Under the pieces are notes generated by a model. It had not been told where the DNA came from and did no database searches. It saw nothing but the letters and a program-made list of their open reading frames with translations. Made by a program: the position numbers and the translations under genes. Shown in pieces: positions 22,330 to 30,807 of a DNA stretch of 41,613 nucleotides. The stretch comes from a bacterium (lineage in GTDB: Bacteria > Myxococcota_A > Bradymonadia > UBA7976 > UBA1532). Each line of letters opens with the position of its first letter. The stretch's first letter is position 1. The stretch spans positions 1-41,613 of the forward strand of contig JAUHXC010000071.1 of the NCBI GenBank assembly GCA_030427205.1, in the 5' to 3' direction.

Positions 22330-24537
22330 ATGCCCCGTTACTCTCTCGCCGCCGTCGCCCTCGGCACCCTCTTCGCCGCCGAGGCCTCGGCCCATCCCTA
22401 CGCGATCGTCGTGCAGCCGGGCGCCCCCGCGCTGATCACGGCCGACGACTGCCGCGACGCCGACTGGCTCGACGACGCCAGCGCCGCCCAGCACCGCCGC
22501 TGCGTGCAGCTGCTCGGTGAAGCGCTGGTCGAGACTGTCGAAGACGCCGAGGCCGACGGCCGGCTGCTGTCGGTGCCCGTCGCGCGGCTGGGCCTCGATC
22601 GGCTCGAAGCCAACGCCCTCGACAGCCTGCGCATCGCCTCCGAGCCGCCTTCGATCCGCATCAACTGGGCCCATTGGGCCTACGAGCGCAGCGGCGATCG
22701 GGTCGCGAGCTGCGACGAGTTCGTCTACCAGCACCTGCACACCTGGAGCCGCTTCTACGACCGGGCCCGGGCGGCCGGCGACGACGCCCGCGCGATCTTC
22801 GAGCTGGCCTACAGCGACGACGAGCTGGCCCTCGGTACGCTGCACGTCGAGCGCCCGATCCACGGCTCGTCGCCGATGCGCCGCCGCCGCGGCAGCTCGA
22901 GCATGGCGCTGTGGGATCCGCTGCCCGTCGTGCCCCAGGTGCCGGACAATACCGACGTCAGCACGCTGCTGCCCAAGAACGACTTCTTCGCGCTGACCGA
23001 CGACGAGCTGCGCATGATCGCCGAGCGCGACGCCTTCCTGCACTGGCGGCTGTCGCTGGGGCGCCACTACTGGCGGGTCCGGCTGCGTGGCCCCGCCTCG
23101 GCCCACCTGGCCGATCGCTATCCGACGCTGTGGCAGTGGCACGCGCAGATGGCCGAGCGGGTGGCCGAGACCCCCGACGCCGAGCTGAAGGTCATCGCCC
23201 GGATGCGGGCCGACTTCCGGGCGCTGGTCGAGGCGCGGCGGGCGCTGCGCCGTGAGGGCCACGCCACCTGGTCGGCGGACGTGCGGGTGCTCGACGACGC
23301 GATCATGGACGCCCTGGCCAACGCCGACGACCTCGACTGCCTCGACCAGGACATCCGCCAGCACGACCCCGAGCGCGGCATCTACTATCCGACCCGCTGC
23401 GACTGGGCGCCCGACGACTTCCTGCCGGCGCTGACCCGGCAGATGCTGCCCCACGCCGAGTGGTACCGCGAGACCTGCGAGGCCAACGCGCCCGACCCGG
23501 CGGCGGTGGCCGACGGCTATGACTACCGCACCCGCAGCGGGCTCGCCCGGCGCAGCGGCATCGACCCTTATCGCGACGAGTACCAGCTCGAGCGCTACCT
23601 GCACCGTCGGCGGGATACCATCGCGTTCTACCTGGCTCAGTTCGACGGCGACCTCGTGCCGCACTACCGCAACGTCTTCGGCGATACCCAGAGCTGGGGC
23701 AACAGCCGCTGGGCCCGCGCGCAGCTCGAGCGCCACCTCAGCTTCGGGCTGGCCGATCGCGTCGTCGACCACGCCAGCGACATCAACCCCAACGGCACCG
23801 CCCGGCTGCAGGGGGACGCCTGGGTCTTCGGCCGCCGCCTGCGCATCTTCCGCGCCGAGGCCGCCTTCGACATCCGCCGCGACCGCCGCGTGCTCGACCT
23901 GGAGGTCGCCGGCCACGACTACCTGGACTACGGCTGGGAGATGCAGGGCGGCAACCGCGGCAGCCTGGCGCACTTCGACGTCGTGCCGGCGGTGGGCGAT
24001 ACCGAGCGCGGCGCCGAGGGCAGCGCGTGCCTCGGCCTCGACGCGGCCGGCGTGCCCTTCGAGCTGTGCGCCGGCCTCTCGGGCCGGATCGGCATCGAGG
24101 TCTCGGGGCGCGGGCACCACCGCGACGTCGAGTTCGAGGCGCGGCCTTTCGCCCGGGTCGACGCCATGGGTCACGCCGGGCCCTCGGTGACCGGCATCGG
24201 CGGCGGGGCCTACATCGAGGTCAACCTGCTCGACATCGGGCTGCCGATGCACCTCGAGACCCACGCCAGCGAGGTCGACGGCGTCGAGCTGTCCATCGAC
24301 GCGGGGGCGCAGCTGACCCTGCAATCGCTGGCCGGCGAGGTCGGGGCCTACGTGGAGTTCCCCCGGGTCTGCGTGCCCTTCACCGACCGCTGCGTCGGCG
24401 GGCGCTACAGCACCTCGCTCTTCGACTGGCCGGCAGCCTTCGACGAGGCGCTCTCGCTCTTCGACCACGCCTGGTTCGCCGACCTCGACACCTGGATCGC
24501 CGCCTGCGCCCAGCCGGACCTGCAGTGTCGCCTCTGA
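22330..24537 (+). CDS. Large exported protein of unknown function
   Basis: Protein of 735 residues starting at ATG 22330 after GGAGG, with a clear signal peptide (ending EASA-H, near residue 21). Residues about 25-480 are charged, Tyr/Trp/His-rich and probably helical (HPYAIVVQPGAPALI, WAHWAYERSGDRV, YQLERYLHRRRDTIAFYLAQ). Residues about 490-690 are predicted beta-rich with alternating small residues (RLQGDAWVFGRRLRIFRAEA, AYIEVNLLDIGLPMHLETHA). The C terminus has Cys pairs (VCVPFTDRCVGG, CAQPDLQC). I recognise no family and no catalytic motif. It may be an extracellular or periplasmic structural protein. Neighbours on the same strand are also exported proteins, with gaps of about 70-90 bp. 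Confidence 0.82.
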   Translation: MPRYSLAAVALGTLFAAEASAHPYAIVVQPGAPALITADDCRDADWLDDASAAQHRRCVQLLGEALVETVEDAEADGRLLSVPVARLGLDRLEANALDSLRIASEPPSIRINWAHWAYERSGDRVASCDEFVYQHLHTWSRFYDRARAAGDDARAIFELAYSDDELALGTLHVERPIHGSSPMRRRRGSSSMALWDPLPVVPQVPDNTDVSTLLPKNDFFALTDDELRMIAERDAFLHWRLSLGRHYWRVRLRGPASAHLADRYPTLWQWHAQMAERVAETPDAELKVIARMRADFRALVEARRALRREGHATWSADVRVLDDAIMDALANADDLDCLDQDIRQHDPERGIYYPTRCDWAPDDFLPALTRQMLPHAEWYRETCEANAPDPAAVADGYDYRTRSGLARRSGIDPYRDEYQLERYLHRRRDTIAFYLAQFDGDLVPHYRNVFGDTQSWGNSRWARAQLERHLSFGLADRVVDHASDINPNGTARLQGDAWVFGRRLRIFRAEAAFDIRRDRRVLDLEVAGHDYLDYGWEMQGGNRGSLAHFDVVPAVGDTERGAEGSACLGLDAAGVPFELCAGLSGRIGIEVSGRGHHRDVEFEARPFARVDAMGHAGPSVTGIGGGAYIEVNLLDIGLPMHLETHASEVDGVELSIDAGAQLTLQSLAGEVGAYVEFPRVCVPFTDRCVGGRYSTSLFDWPAAFDEALSLFDHAWFADLDTWIAACAQPDLQCRL

Positions 24538-24573
24538 CCGACCGGCTCTGACCGGCCGGCTCTGACCGGCCAG
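24532..24573. repeat. Three 14-bp direct repeats spanning a stop codon
   Basis: Three tandem copies of CTCTGACCGRCCRG start at 24532, 24546 and 24560. The first contains the TGA stop of the 735-residue gene. Because 14 is not a multiple of 3, the three TGA triplets (24535, 24549, 24563) fall in three different frames. Confidence 0.85.
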
Positions 24574-24610
24574 CGCCGAGACCGCCCCTCGACCCCCCAG
24601 GAGACCCGCC

Positions 24611-25762
24611 ATGTCCCGCCTCGCCATGTCCCGCCTCGCCCTGCCCGCCGCGCTCGTGCTCCTGCTGCTGACCGCCGCCGTCGTGGCCCTCGCGCTCGCC
24701 CCGACGGCCCCGCCTGCCGGGCCTGTGGCGCCGTCCGTCGACCCCGGCGCGCCCCGCGGCGCGGTGTCCCCCGGGGCGCCCGCCGCAGATGGCCCCGCCG
24801 CATCGTCGACCGCGGCGCCGGCCCACGACCCGGCGGCGCGGGCGCTCGACGTGCGCATCGACGGCCTGACCGCCGCCGAGGCCCTCGACGGGGTGGCGCG
24901 CTACGCCCGCGGCGACCTGCCGGGGCACAGCCGCTGGCTCTATCGGGTCTCGGGCTTCCTGCACCGCCACCCCGAGCACTGCGCCGCCTTCGCCGCCGCC
25001 GCGTTGGTCGACGGCGCGACCGGCGAGATGCAGGCGCTGGCGGCGGACGTGCTGGCCGGCGTCGGTCACGGGGCGGCCCAGGCGGCGCTGCGCGATCTCA
25101 TCGATCACAGCGCGCTGGGCCCGGCGGTGCGCCACCGCCTGCTGCAGAGCCACCTCAACCTGCGCACGCCGACCCCCGAGGCGGCCGACTGGCTCGCCCG
25201 CCAGCTCGACGATCCTCAGGTGGGCCCGGCGGCGGCCAACGCGCTGGGCGCGGTCGCCGGGCGGCTGGCCGAGACCGACCCCGCCGCGGCCGACGCCGCG
25301 CTCGGCCGGCTGCAGCGCGGTCTGAACGAGGCCGAGACCGTCGACGCGCAGCGGGCGCACCTGCTGGGGCTGGGCAACAGCGGTCGCCCGGCCGCCCGGG
25401 TCGCGCTGCCCTTCGCCGAGAGCGAGGCGCCCGCCGTACGGGCCGCCGCCGCCCGCGCGCTGCGCCACCTGCCCGACACCGACGCCCGCGCGGCGCTGCT
25501 GCGGCTGAGCACCGACGCCGACGGCCGGGTGCGCACCCGGGCGGTCGAAGCGCTGCTGCCGGGCCTGAGCGCCGACGACCTCGACCCGCTCATGGCCGCG
25601 CTGCGGGAGGGCGCGCTGGGCGCCTCCGCCGAGGGCAGCCTGCTCGCCGCCGCGCTGCACCCCGAGCAGCCCCATCGGCAGACCCTGCTCGACGGGCTGG
25701 CCACCGCCGCCGCCGAGCCGCGCATCCGCGAGCGGGCCCGGGTCGCGCTGCTGGCCCGCTGA
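24611..25762 (+). CDS. Exported or membrane-anchored HEAT-repeat protein
   Basis: Protein of 383 residues with AGGAG before ATG 24611 (a second in-frame ATG lies at 24626). An N-terminal hydrophobic segment (LALPAALVLLLLTAAVVALA) acts as signal anchor or signal peptide. A Pro/Ala/Gly linker follows to about residue 75. From about 85 to 380 there are repeating helical pairs of HEAT/armadillo type with the usual small and Leu positions (AADVLAGVGHGAAQAALRDL, VRAAAARALRHLPDTDARAA, RVRTRAVEALLPGL). HEAT proteins are scaffolds. Here it would sit in the periplasm or on the envelope, partner unknown. Confidence 0.82.
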   Translation: MSRLAMSRLALPAALVLLLLTAAVVALALAPTAPPAGPVAPSVDPGAPRGAVSPGAPAADGPAASSTAAPAHDPAARALDVRIDGLTAAEALDGVARYARGDLPGHSRWLYRVSGFLHRHPEHCAAFAAAALVDGATGEMQALAADVLAGVGHGAAQAALRDLIDHSALGPAVRHRLLQSHLNLRTPTPEAADWLARQLDDPQVGPAAANALGAVAGRLAETDPAAADAALGRLQRGLNEAETVDAQRAHLLGLGNSGRPAARVALPFAESEAPAVRAAAARALRHLPDTDARAALLRLSTDADGRVRTRAVEALLPGLSADDLDPLMAALREGALGASAEGSLLAAALHPEQPHRQTLLDGLATAAAEPRIRERARVALLAR

Positions 25763-25927
25763 GCGGCGGGCGAAGACCGCCGAAGACCCACCGAAGATGC
25801 CCTGGGGGGCGACGCGCCGCTTGACCTCGACCGGCGATCGGGGCCAGATCGACCGCGTCGCTGAATGTGGCGGCCCGCGCCCCGTCGGCCGGCGCCGAAT
25901 CCACTCATTCACTGCCCGGAGGCCCCG

Positions 25928-26656
25928 ATGTCGCGCCGAACCCCGCAGCTGCCGTCCCTCAGCACCGCCCTGCTCGTCGCCCTGTGCGCCCTGATGCTGG
26001 CCCCCGCCGCGTTCGCCGGCCCGCCGGAGGCGACCCTCACCGCCGAAGGCGTCAGCCGCCGCGACGTGCGCAAGATGGACGACCCGGTGGTGATCGACCG
26101 GGCCGAGCTCAAAGACCAGCTCGACGCCCTCGACGGCGACCTGAAGACCTTCGAACGCATGCTCGATCTGGTGCGCGACCGCCGGGAGCGCAAGGCGCTC
26201 GCCGACCAGCTCGCCGCCGTCTCCGACCGCCTCGCCGCCGTGCGGGCCGAGCTGCGGGACGGCGCCGTCGTCGAGGCCCGCCGCCGCGACCTGCGCGAAG
26301 ATCGCCGCGACCTGCGCGACGACCGCCGCGACCGTCGGCCGCCGCCGGTCGTCGAGGAGAAGCCGCGGGCGATGACCGGCGCCCAGCTGACCTCGCTGTC
26401 GAACTCGCTGCGCCAGGCCAGCTTCCGCAAGGACAAGATGCGGGTCATCCGCCTCGCCGCCCCCGACAACTGGTTCACCACCGCTCAGGTCAAGCAGGTC
26501 GTCGAGCACTTCTCGTTCAGCTCGGACAAGGTCGACGTGCTCGCCCTGCTGCACCCGCGGCTGCTCGACCCCGAGAATACCCACACCCTCTTCGGCCTGC
26601 TGCCCCACGCCAGCGACCGGCGCAAGCTCGAGGAGCGCATCGCCCCGGGCAAGTGA
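25928..26656 (+). CDS. Exported DUF4476-domain protein
   Basis: Protein of 242 residues. ATG 25928 (GGAGG upstream) opens a signal peptide ending AAFA-G. The central part (about 55-135) is a highly charged coiled coil with an Arg/Asp-rich repeat (RRRDLREDRRDLRDDRRDRR). The C-terminal 95 residues match the DUF4476 pattern: MTGAQLTSLSNSLRQASFR, KMRVIRLAAPDNWFTTAQVK, HFSFSSDKVDVLALLHPRLL, with NTHTLFGLL near the end. DUF4476 is found in exported proteins of unknown function in Bacteroidota and Myxococcota. Located 165 bp after the HEAT gene. Confidence 0.85.
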   Translation: MSRRTPQLPSLSTALLVALCALMLAPAAFAGPPEATLTAEGVSRRDVRKMDDPVVIDRAELKDQLDALDGDLKTFERMLDLVRDRRERKALADQLAAVSDRLAAVRAELRDGAVVEARRRDLREDRRDLRDDRRDRRPPPVVEEKPRAMTGAQLTSLSNSLRQASFRKDKMRVIRLAAPDNWFTTAQVKQVVEHFSFSSDKVDVLALLHPRLLDPENTHTLFGLLPHASDRRKLEERIAPGK

Positions 26657-26690
26657 GCCGCCCCGCCGACGGATGGGCTATGCTGGCCCC

Positions 26691-27833
26691 ATGAAGCCCC
26701 ACCCGCTCGACGAAGACCTCGCCCTCATCCGCCAGACCTGCCAGCGCTTCGCCCGCGAGCAGATCGCGCCCTTCGCCTACGAATGGGAAGAAGCCGAGGC
26801 CTTCCCCCGGGCCCTGTACGGCCAGGCGGCCGCTGCGGGCATCCTGGGGGCCGGATTCCCCGAGGCGCTGGGGGGCAGCGGGTCGGACCCGCTCGCGCCG
26901 CTGGTGGCCGCCGAGGCGCTCCTGGAGGGGGGCAGCACCGGCGTCGTCGTCGGCCTGCAGTCGCTGGGCATCGCCCTGCCGCCGATCCTCAACCTGGGCG
27001 ATGACGAACAGAAGCAGCGCTTCGTGCCGTCGGCCATCGCCGGCGAGAAGATCACCGCCCTGGCCATCACCGAGCCCGGCGCCGGCAGCGACGTGGCCGG
27101 CGTGCGCACCCGCGCGGTGCGCGACGGCGAGCGCTACATCCTCGACGGGTCGAAGCTCTTCATCACCAGCGGCATGCGCGCCGATCGGGTGACGGTGCTC
27201 GCCCGCACCGGCGACGATCCGCACGGCGGGCTGACCTTCTTCGTCGTCGAGCGGGGCATGCCCGGCTTCACCGCCTCGCGGGCGCTCAAGAAGACCGGCT
27301 GGCGGGCGAGCGATACCGCCGAGCTGGCCTTCGACGCGGTGCGGGTGCCGGCGGCCAACCGTATCGGCCCCGAGGGCTCGGGCTTCGTCGCGCTGATGCA
27401 GAGCTTCGTCGGCGAGCGGCTGGCGCTGGCGTTCATGGGCCACGCCACCGCCGAGATCGCGCTGCGCGACGCCATCGCCTACGCCCGAGAGCGCGAGGCT
27501 TTCGGCCGGCCCATCGGCAAGTTCCAGGTGACGAAGCACAAGCTGGCCCACATGGCGACCCGGGTGCTGGCGAGCCGCACGCTCAACTACGCGCTCGCCG
27601 AGCGCATGCGGCGGGGTGAGTCGCCGGCGGCCGAGGTGGCGATGGCCAAGAACTTCGCCTGTGATGTGGCGATGGAGGTCACCTACGAGGCGGTGCAGAT
27701 CCACGGCGGCATGGGCTACATGCGCGAGACCCGGGTCGAGCGGCTCTCCCGCGACGCGCGCCTGCTGCCCATCGGCGGCGGGACCACCGAGGTGATGAAC
27801 GAGCTGATCGCCCGCTGGGGTCTGGGCCTCTGA
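26691..27833 (+). CDS. Acyl-CoA dehydrogenase
   Basis: FAD-dependent acyl-CoA dehydrogenase of 380 residues, catalysing alpha,beta-dehydrogenation of acyl-CoA esters in fatty- or branched-acid degradation. Family landmarks: LAITEPGAGSDVAGVRT (FAD and substrate binding), ERYILDGSKLFITSG, the REAFGRPIGKFQ segment, and QIHGGMGYMRE. The usual catalytic Glu in the MCAD-type IYEGT motif is absent (IGGGTTEVM). Glu242 in VGERLALA occupies the position used by long-chain and isovaleryl-type enzymes, so it probably belongs to that branch. The ATG at 26691 gives the normal N terminus; one at 26673 is less likely. No Shine-Dalgarno is visible. TATGCT at 26679-26684 is close enough to be a -10 of a nearly leaderless transcript. 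It starts 34 bp after the DUF4476 gene. Confidence 0.95.
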   Translation: MKPHPLDEDLALIRQTCQRFAREQIAPFAYEWEEAEAFPRALYGQAAAAGILGAGFPEALGGSGSDPLAPLVAAEALLEGGSTGVVVGLQSLGIALPPILNLGDDEQKQRFVPSAIAGEKITALAITEPGAGSDVAGVRTRAVRDGERYILDGSKLFITSGMRADRVTVLARTGDDPHGGLTFFVVERGMPGFTASRALKKTGWRASDTAELAFDAVRVPAANRIGPEGSGFVALMQSFVGERLALAFMGHATAEIALRDAIAYAREREAFGRPIGKFQVTKHKLAHMATRVLASRTLNYALAERMRRGESPAAEVAMAKNFACDVAMEVTYEAVQIHGGMGYMRETRVERLSRDARLLPIGGGTTEVMNELIARWGLGL

Positions 27834-27847
27834 CGTTCGAAAAGAGA

Positions 27848-27869
27848 ACGCCCGGCCGAAGCCGGGCGT
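27848..27869 (-). terminator. Intrinsic terminator with UUCG tetraloop
   Basis: A perfect 9-bp stem ACGCCCGGC/GCCGGGCGT closes a four-base loop. Read on the minus strand the loop is TTCG and the stem is followed by TTCTCTTTT, the signature of an intrinsic terminator for the minus-strand operon that ends at 27933. In the plus direction no T-tract follows, so it would act weakly, if at all, for the acyl-CoA dehydrogenase gene. Confidence 0.8.
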
Positions 27870-27876
27870 CGTGGGC

Positions 27877-27904
27877 GATCAGCGCTGGCCGATCAGCGCT
27901 GGCC
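27877..27904. repeat. Perfect 14-bp tandem duplication
   Basis: GATCAGCGCTGGCC occurs twice in immediate succession, between the terminator hairpin and the stop codon of the TPR lipoprotein gene. It is probably a slippage duplication in the 3' untranslated region. Confidence 0.85.
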
Positions 27905-27932
27905 GAGCACCTGCTCTCTCTGCGTCTGCGCT

Positions 27933-29018
27933 CTACTTCTGATCTGCGGGCTTGGCGCCCTCGGCCGGCGCGGCACCTTCGGCCGGCGCGGCGCCTTCAG
28001 CCGGCGCGGCGCCCTCGGCGGGGGCCGGCTCGGGCTTCTTGAACTCGCCCTTGTCGATGACCTGCACCTGCTCGATCACGGCGTCCTCGGGCAGCTTGAC
28101 CCGGAAGCCGTAGAACCACTCCCGCTTCTCTTTGTCGAGCCCCTGGGCGACGACCTCGACCACCTCGTTGCTGTAGCTGACCATCGCGCCTTCGGGGCGC
28201 GGCTTGCCGGCCATCTTCCACGACAGGTTGGCGAGCGCCTGGGTCACCTCGTAGAGCCCCTGCTTGGCCGCCTGGGCCTTCTCCTCGTCTTCCTTGGGCT
28301 CCTTGCGACCGAGCTGGGCGATCGCCTCGACGGTGAACATGCCCTCCTTGGGGTCATAGATCGCCTGCTCGGTGACGATGTGGATGCCCTTGTCGGTGGG
28401 CTCGCCGATGGCCGCCTTGAAGCGCGGCTCGAACTCGGCCTTGAAGACCTTGAACGAGGCGATCTCGAGCTTGCCTTCGAGCTTGCTGCGCATCTTGCGG
28501 GCGATGCGCAGCTCCTTGGCGGCGGCGAACGACTCGGCGGCGGTCTTCCAGTCGGCCTTGCGCAGGGCCTCGTCGCCCTTGCGCTCGAGCAGCTCGGCGA
28601 GGGTCTGGTTGGCCTCGCTCTTCTTGTTGATGCCGATCGCCTTGCGCAGCAGCTCTTCGCCCTTGTCCGGGTTGCCGCCGAGGATCGCCTCGGCCTGCTT
28701 GCGGTAGTTCGACTCGAGCGCCGGCTTGATGACCCCGGCGTACTCCTTGTACGGCTCGGTATTGAGCTTCTCGAGCAGCGTCTGCTGCTCGAGCAGGTTG
28801 CCCTCGCGCTGGTAGATGTCGGCCTTGCCCCACAGCGCGTTGTAGTCTTCGGGATCGGCCTTCAAGGCGTCGTCGAAGTGCTTGAGCGCCGCGGCGTAGT
28901 CACCGCGTCGGGCGGCCTTGCGGCCCTCGGCCACCGCGTTGCCGCCGGTCTCGCAACCGGTGAAGATCAGCGCCCCGAGGGCGAAAGCCGAGAGCGACAT
29001 CCAATGCGACGACCGCAT
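27933..29018 (-). CDS. TPR lipoprotein
   Basis: Lipoprotein of 361 residues. ATG 29018 follows GAGGTG and opens a signal peptide with lipobox LIFTGC. An upstream open frame to 29570 runs antisense to the HD-GYP-like gene and is not part of it. Residues about 28-185 carry TPR-like helices (GRKAARRGDYAAALKHFDDA, EDYNALWGKADIYQREGNL, KADWKTAAESFAAAKELR). The next part is a globular domain (FTVEAIAQLGRKEP, EWFYGFRVKLPEDAVIEQVQ). The C terminus is a run of about four PAEGAA hexapeptides ending KPADQK. It starts 56 bp after the HD-GYP-like gene and precedes a strong terminator, so it is likely the last gene of the operon. Confidence 0.85.
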   Translation of the reverse strand: MRSSHWMSLSAFALGALIFTGCETGGNAVAEGRKAARRGDYAAALKHFDDALKADPEDYNALWGKADIYQREGNLLEQQTLLEKLNTEPYKEYAGVIKPALESNYRKQAEAILGGNPDKGEELLRKAIGINKKSEANQTLAELLERKGDEALRKADWKTAAESFAAAKELRIARKMRSKLEGKLEIASFKVFKAEFEPRFKAAIGEPTDKGIHIVTEQAIYDPKEGMFTVEAIAQLGRKEPKEDEEKAQAAKQGLYEVTQALANLSWKMAGKPRPEGAMVSYSNEVVEVVAQGLDKEKREWFYGFRVKLPEDAVIEQVQVIDKGEFKKPEPAPAEGAAPAEGAAPAEGAAPAEGAKPADQK

Positions 29019-29074
29019 GCTCACCTCTTGAGTATCGGAGTCCGGGCGCCGGATGACCCGGCGCGGTGTGCCCG

Positions 29075-29818
29075 TCATCGGGGCCCGATTGCTATACGAC
29101 GCGGGCCATCGGCGGTCAAGCCGGCGGGCCCGTCGGGCCCCGGGGCGCGGTCGATGCCGTCCACCTCGATCAGCCCGGCGAGCAGCTCGACGAGCAGCGG
29201 GTCGAGCCCCGGCGCGAGCGGCTGCAGCGCCGCGAGGGCCGAGCTCGGGTCGCGGCGGCCGGGTCGGCGCATCCAGGCGTCGTAGGCGTCGGCCACCGCC
29301 ACCAGCCGCCCGCCGAGCGGCACCGCTTCGCCCTCGAGGCCATAGGGGGTGCCGGTGCCGTCGAGCCGCTCGTGGTGGGCGAGCACCGCGTCCCGGGTCA
29401 GCGGGTCGATGCGCCCGCGGCCGATGAGCAGGCCCAGCGACAGCTCGGGGTGCTGCAGGTACAGCTCGCGCTCGGCGCCGTCGAGCAGCGGCGCCCGCTC
29501 GCGGATCTCGGCGGGCACCAGGGTCTTGCCCAGGTCGTGCATCAACGCGCCGCAGGCCAGCGCCGCGCACGAGTCGGGGCCCAGACCGCGCCGCTCGCCG
29601 AGCGCGCAGGCGACGAGCCCCACCCGCAGCCCGTGCACCGGGTCGGCCTCGGCCGGCGGCACCGCCGCCATGGTCTCGACCAGCGCCTCCCGCGCCTGCT
29701 CGGCCACCCGGCGGGCCAGCGGGCGGCCCAGGGCGTGCACCCGATCGGTGGGGCGCTCGAAGATCGCGCCGAGCACCCGCAGGCTCTCGGCGACGAAGGT
29801 GTGGGGGTCGGTGGCCAC
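29075..29818 (-). CDS. HD-GYP-like phosphohydrolase
   Basis: Protein of 247 residues starting at GTG 29818, two bases after the stop of the phosphatidylserine synthase gene. HD-domain features are present: ALMHDLGKTLVP (metal-binding His-Asp), LQHPELSLGLL, AHHERLDGTGTPYGL and RLVAVADAYDAWM. In true HD-GYP cyclic-di-GMP phosphodiesterases the third motif reads HHExxDGxGYPxG. Here the order is G-T-P-Y-G, so activity toward cyclic-di-GMP is uncertain. No receiver or membrane domain is attached. Its tight junction with pssA argues for co-expression. Confidence 0.85.
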   Translation of the reverse strand: MATDPHTFVAESLRVLGAIFERPTDRVHALGRPLARRVAEQAREALVETMAAVPPAEADPVHGLRVGLVACALGERRGLGPDSCAALACGALMHDLGKTLVPAEIRERAPLLDGAERELYLQHPELSLGLLIGRGRIDPLTRDAVLAHHERLDGTGTPYGLEGEAVPLGGRLVAVADAYDAWMRRPGRRDPSSALAALQPLAPGLDPLLVELLAGLIEVDGIDRAPGPDGPAGLTADGPRRIAIGPR

Positions 29819-29820
29819 CG

Positions 29821-30702
29821 TCAGTCCAGCAGCTCTTCGTCTTCGTCGTCGAGGCCGAGGTGCAGCTGTTCGAAGGGCGGCTCGTCCTCGTCCTCGTCGT
29901 CGACGGGGGCGTCGGCCCCGACGCGGCGCACGAACCGGGCGGCCTCGCCGACCAGGCCGAGCAGCAGGTAGCTGCCCATCAGCGTGACGATGGCGAACGA
30001 CGGCCGCACCTGCACCGCCAGCACCACCACGCAGCCGAACACCGCCATCAGCGCGGCGAACGCCCGGCGGGTCATGCGGGTGGCCTTGAAGGTGGGGAAG
30101 CGGATGTTGCTGACCATCAACAGCCCCAGGGCGACCATGCCCAGCGGGGCCCAGACCTCGGTGCCGCCCAGGGCGTGCCCCGCTTGCAACGACGCGATGA
30201 TCGTCGCCACCAGCAGCCCGGCGGCGGCCGGGATCGGCAGCCCGAGGAAGTAGCTCGACGGCCCGCTCTCCTGCGCCGCCATCACGTTGAACCGGGCCAG
30301 CCGGATCGCGCCGCAGGCGGTGTAGACGAAGCAGGCGAGCAGCCCGACGGTGCCGAAGCCGTCGAGGCCCCAGTGCCACGCGACCAGCGCCGGCGCGGCG
30401 CCGAACGAGATCACGTCGGCCAGCGAGTCCATCTGCACCCCGAAGTCGCTCTGGGTGCGGGTCAGCCGGGCCACCCGGCCGTCCACCGAGTCGAAGACCA
30501 TCGCGAAGAGGATGGCGATGCAGGCCCGGTAGAGGTCGCCGGGTCCGGTGGCGGCGGCGGCGGTGACCGCGCCGTAGAACCCGCAGAAGATCGAGCTGAC
30601 CGTGAACAGGTTCGGCAGGATGAACATCGCCTTCTGCAGGTCGAACCGGCGGCGGCGACGGCGGCGTCTCGGGCGTTCGGGGGCGGTTTCGGGGGATGCC
30701 AT
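29821..30702 (-). CDS. pssA: CDP-diacylglycerol-serine O-phosphatidyltransferase (phosphatidylserine synthase)
   Basis: Integral membrane enzyme of 293 residues that makes phosphatidylserine from CDP-diacylglycerol and serine, the first step to phosphatidylethanolamine. The CDP-alcohol phosphotransferase signature is perfect: Asp74-Gly75-x2-Ala78-Arg79-x8-Gly88-x3-Asp92-x3-Asp96. About seven to eight hydrophobic segments follow an Arg-rich N terminus (RPRRRRRRRRFDLQKAM). The PNLFT segment and AAPALVAWHWGL are typical of the PssA group. The acidic C-terminal tail (DDEDEDEPPFEQ...) is longer than usual. It is separated by 105 bp from the alanine racemase gene and by 2 bp from the HD-GYP-like gene. 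Confidence 0.92.
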   Translation of the reverse strand: MASPETAPERPRRRRRRRRFDLQKAMFILPNLFTVSSIFCGFYGAVTAAAATGPGDLYRACIAILFAMVFDSVDGRVARLTRTQSDFGVQMDSLADVISFGAAPALVAWHWGLDGFGTVGLLACFVYTACGAIRLARFNVMAAQESGPSSYFLGLPIPAAAGLLVATIIASLQAGHALGGTEVWAPLGMVALGLLMVSNIRFPTFKATRMTRRAFAALMAVFGCVVVLAVQVRPSFAIVTLMGSYLLLGLVGEAARFVRRVGADAPVDDEDEDEPPFEQLHLGLDDEDEELLD

Positions 30703-30807
30703 CGCTGTCGATCTTAGTACATCCGCCGGTCGGGGATCGACCGCTCAGCGCAGCCGACGTCTCGAAAACGGTCTGCGGCGCCGCCGCGCACGGCTCGGTG
30801 GAGCGCT

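Noticed and set aside
22009..24858. 949-residue open frame on the minus strand
   Set aside because: Shadow of the Kazal and 735-residue genes in a very GC-rich region. The plus-strand products have signal peptides and ordered composition.
24380..26608. 742-residue open frame on the minus strand
   Set aside because: Antisense to the HEAT and DUF4476 genes. Low-complexity Arg/Gly/Gln composition.
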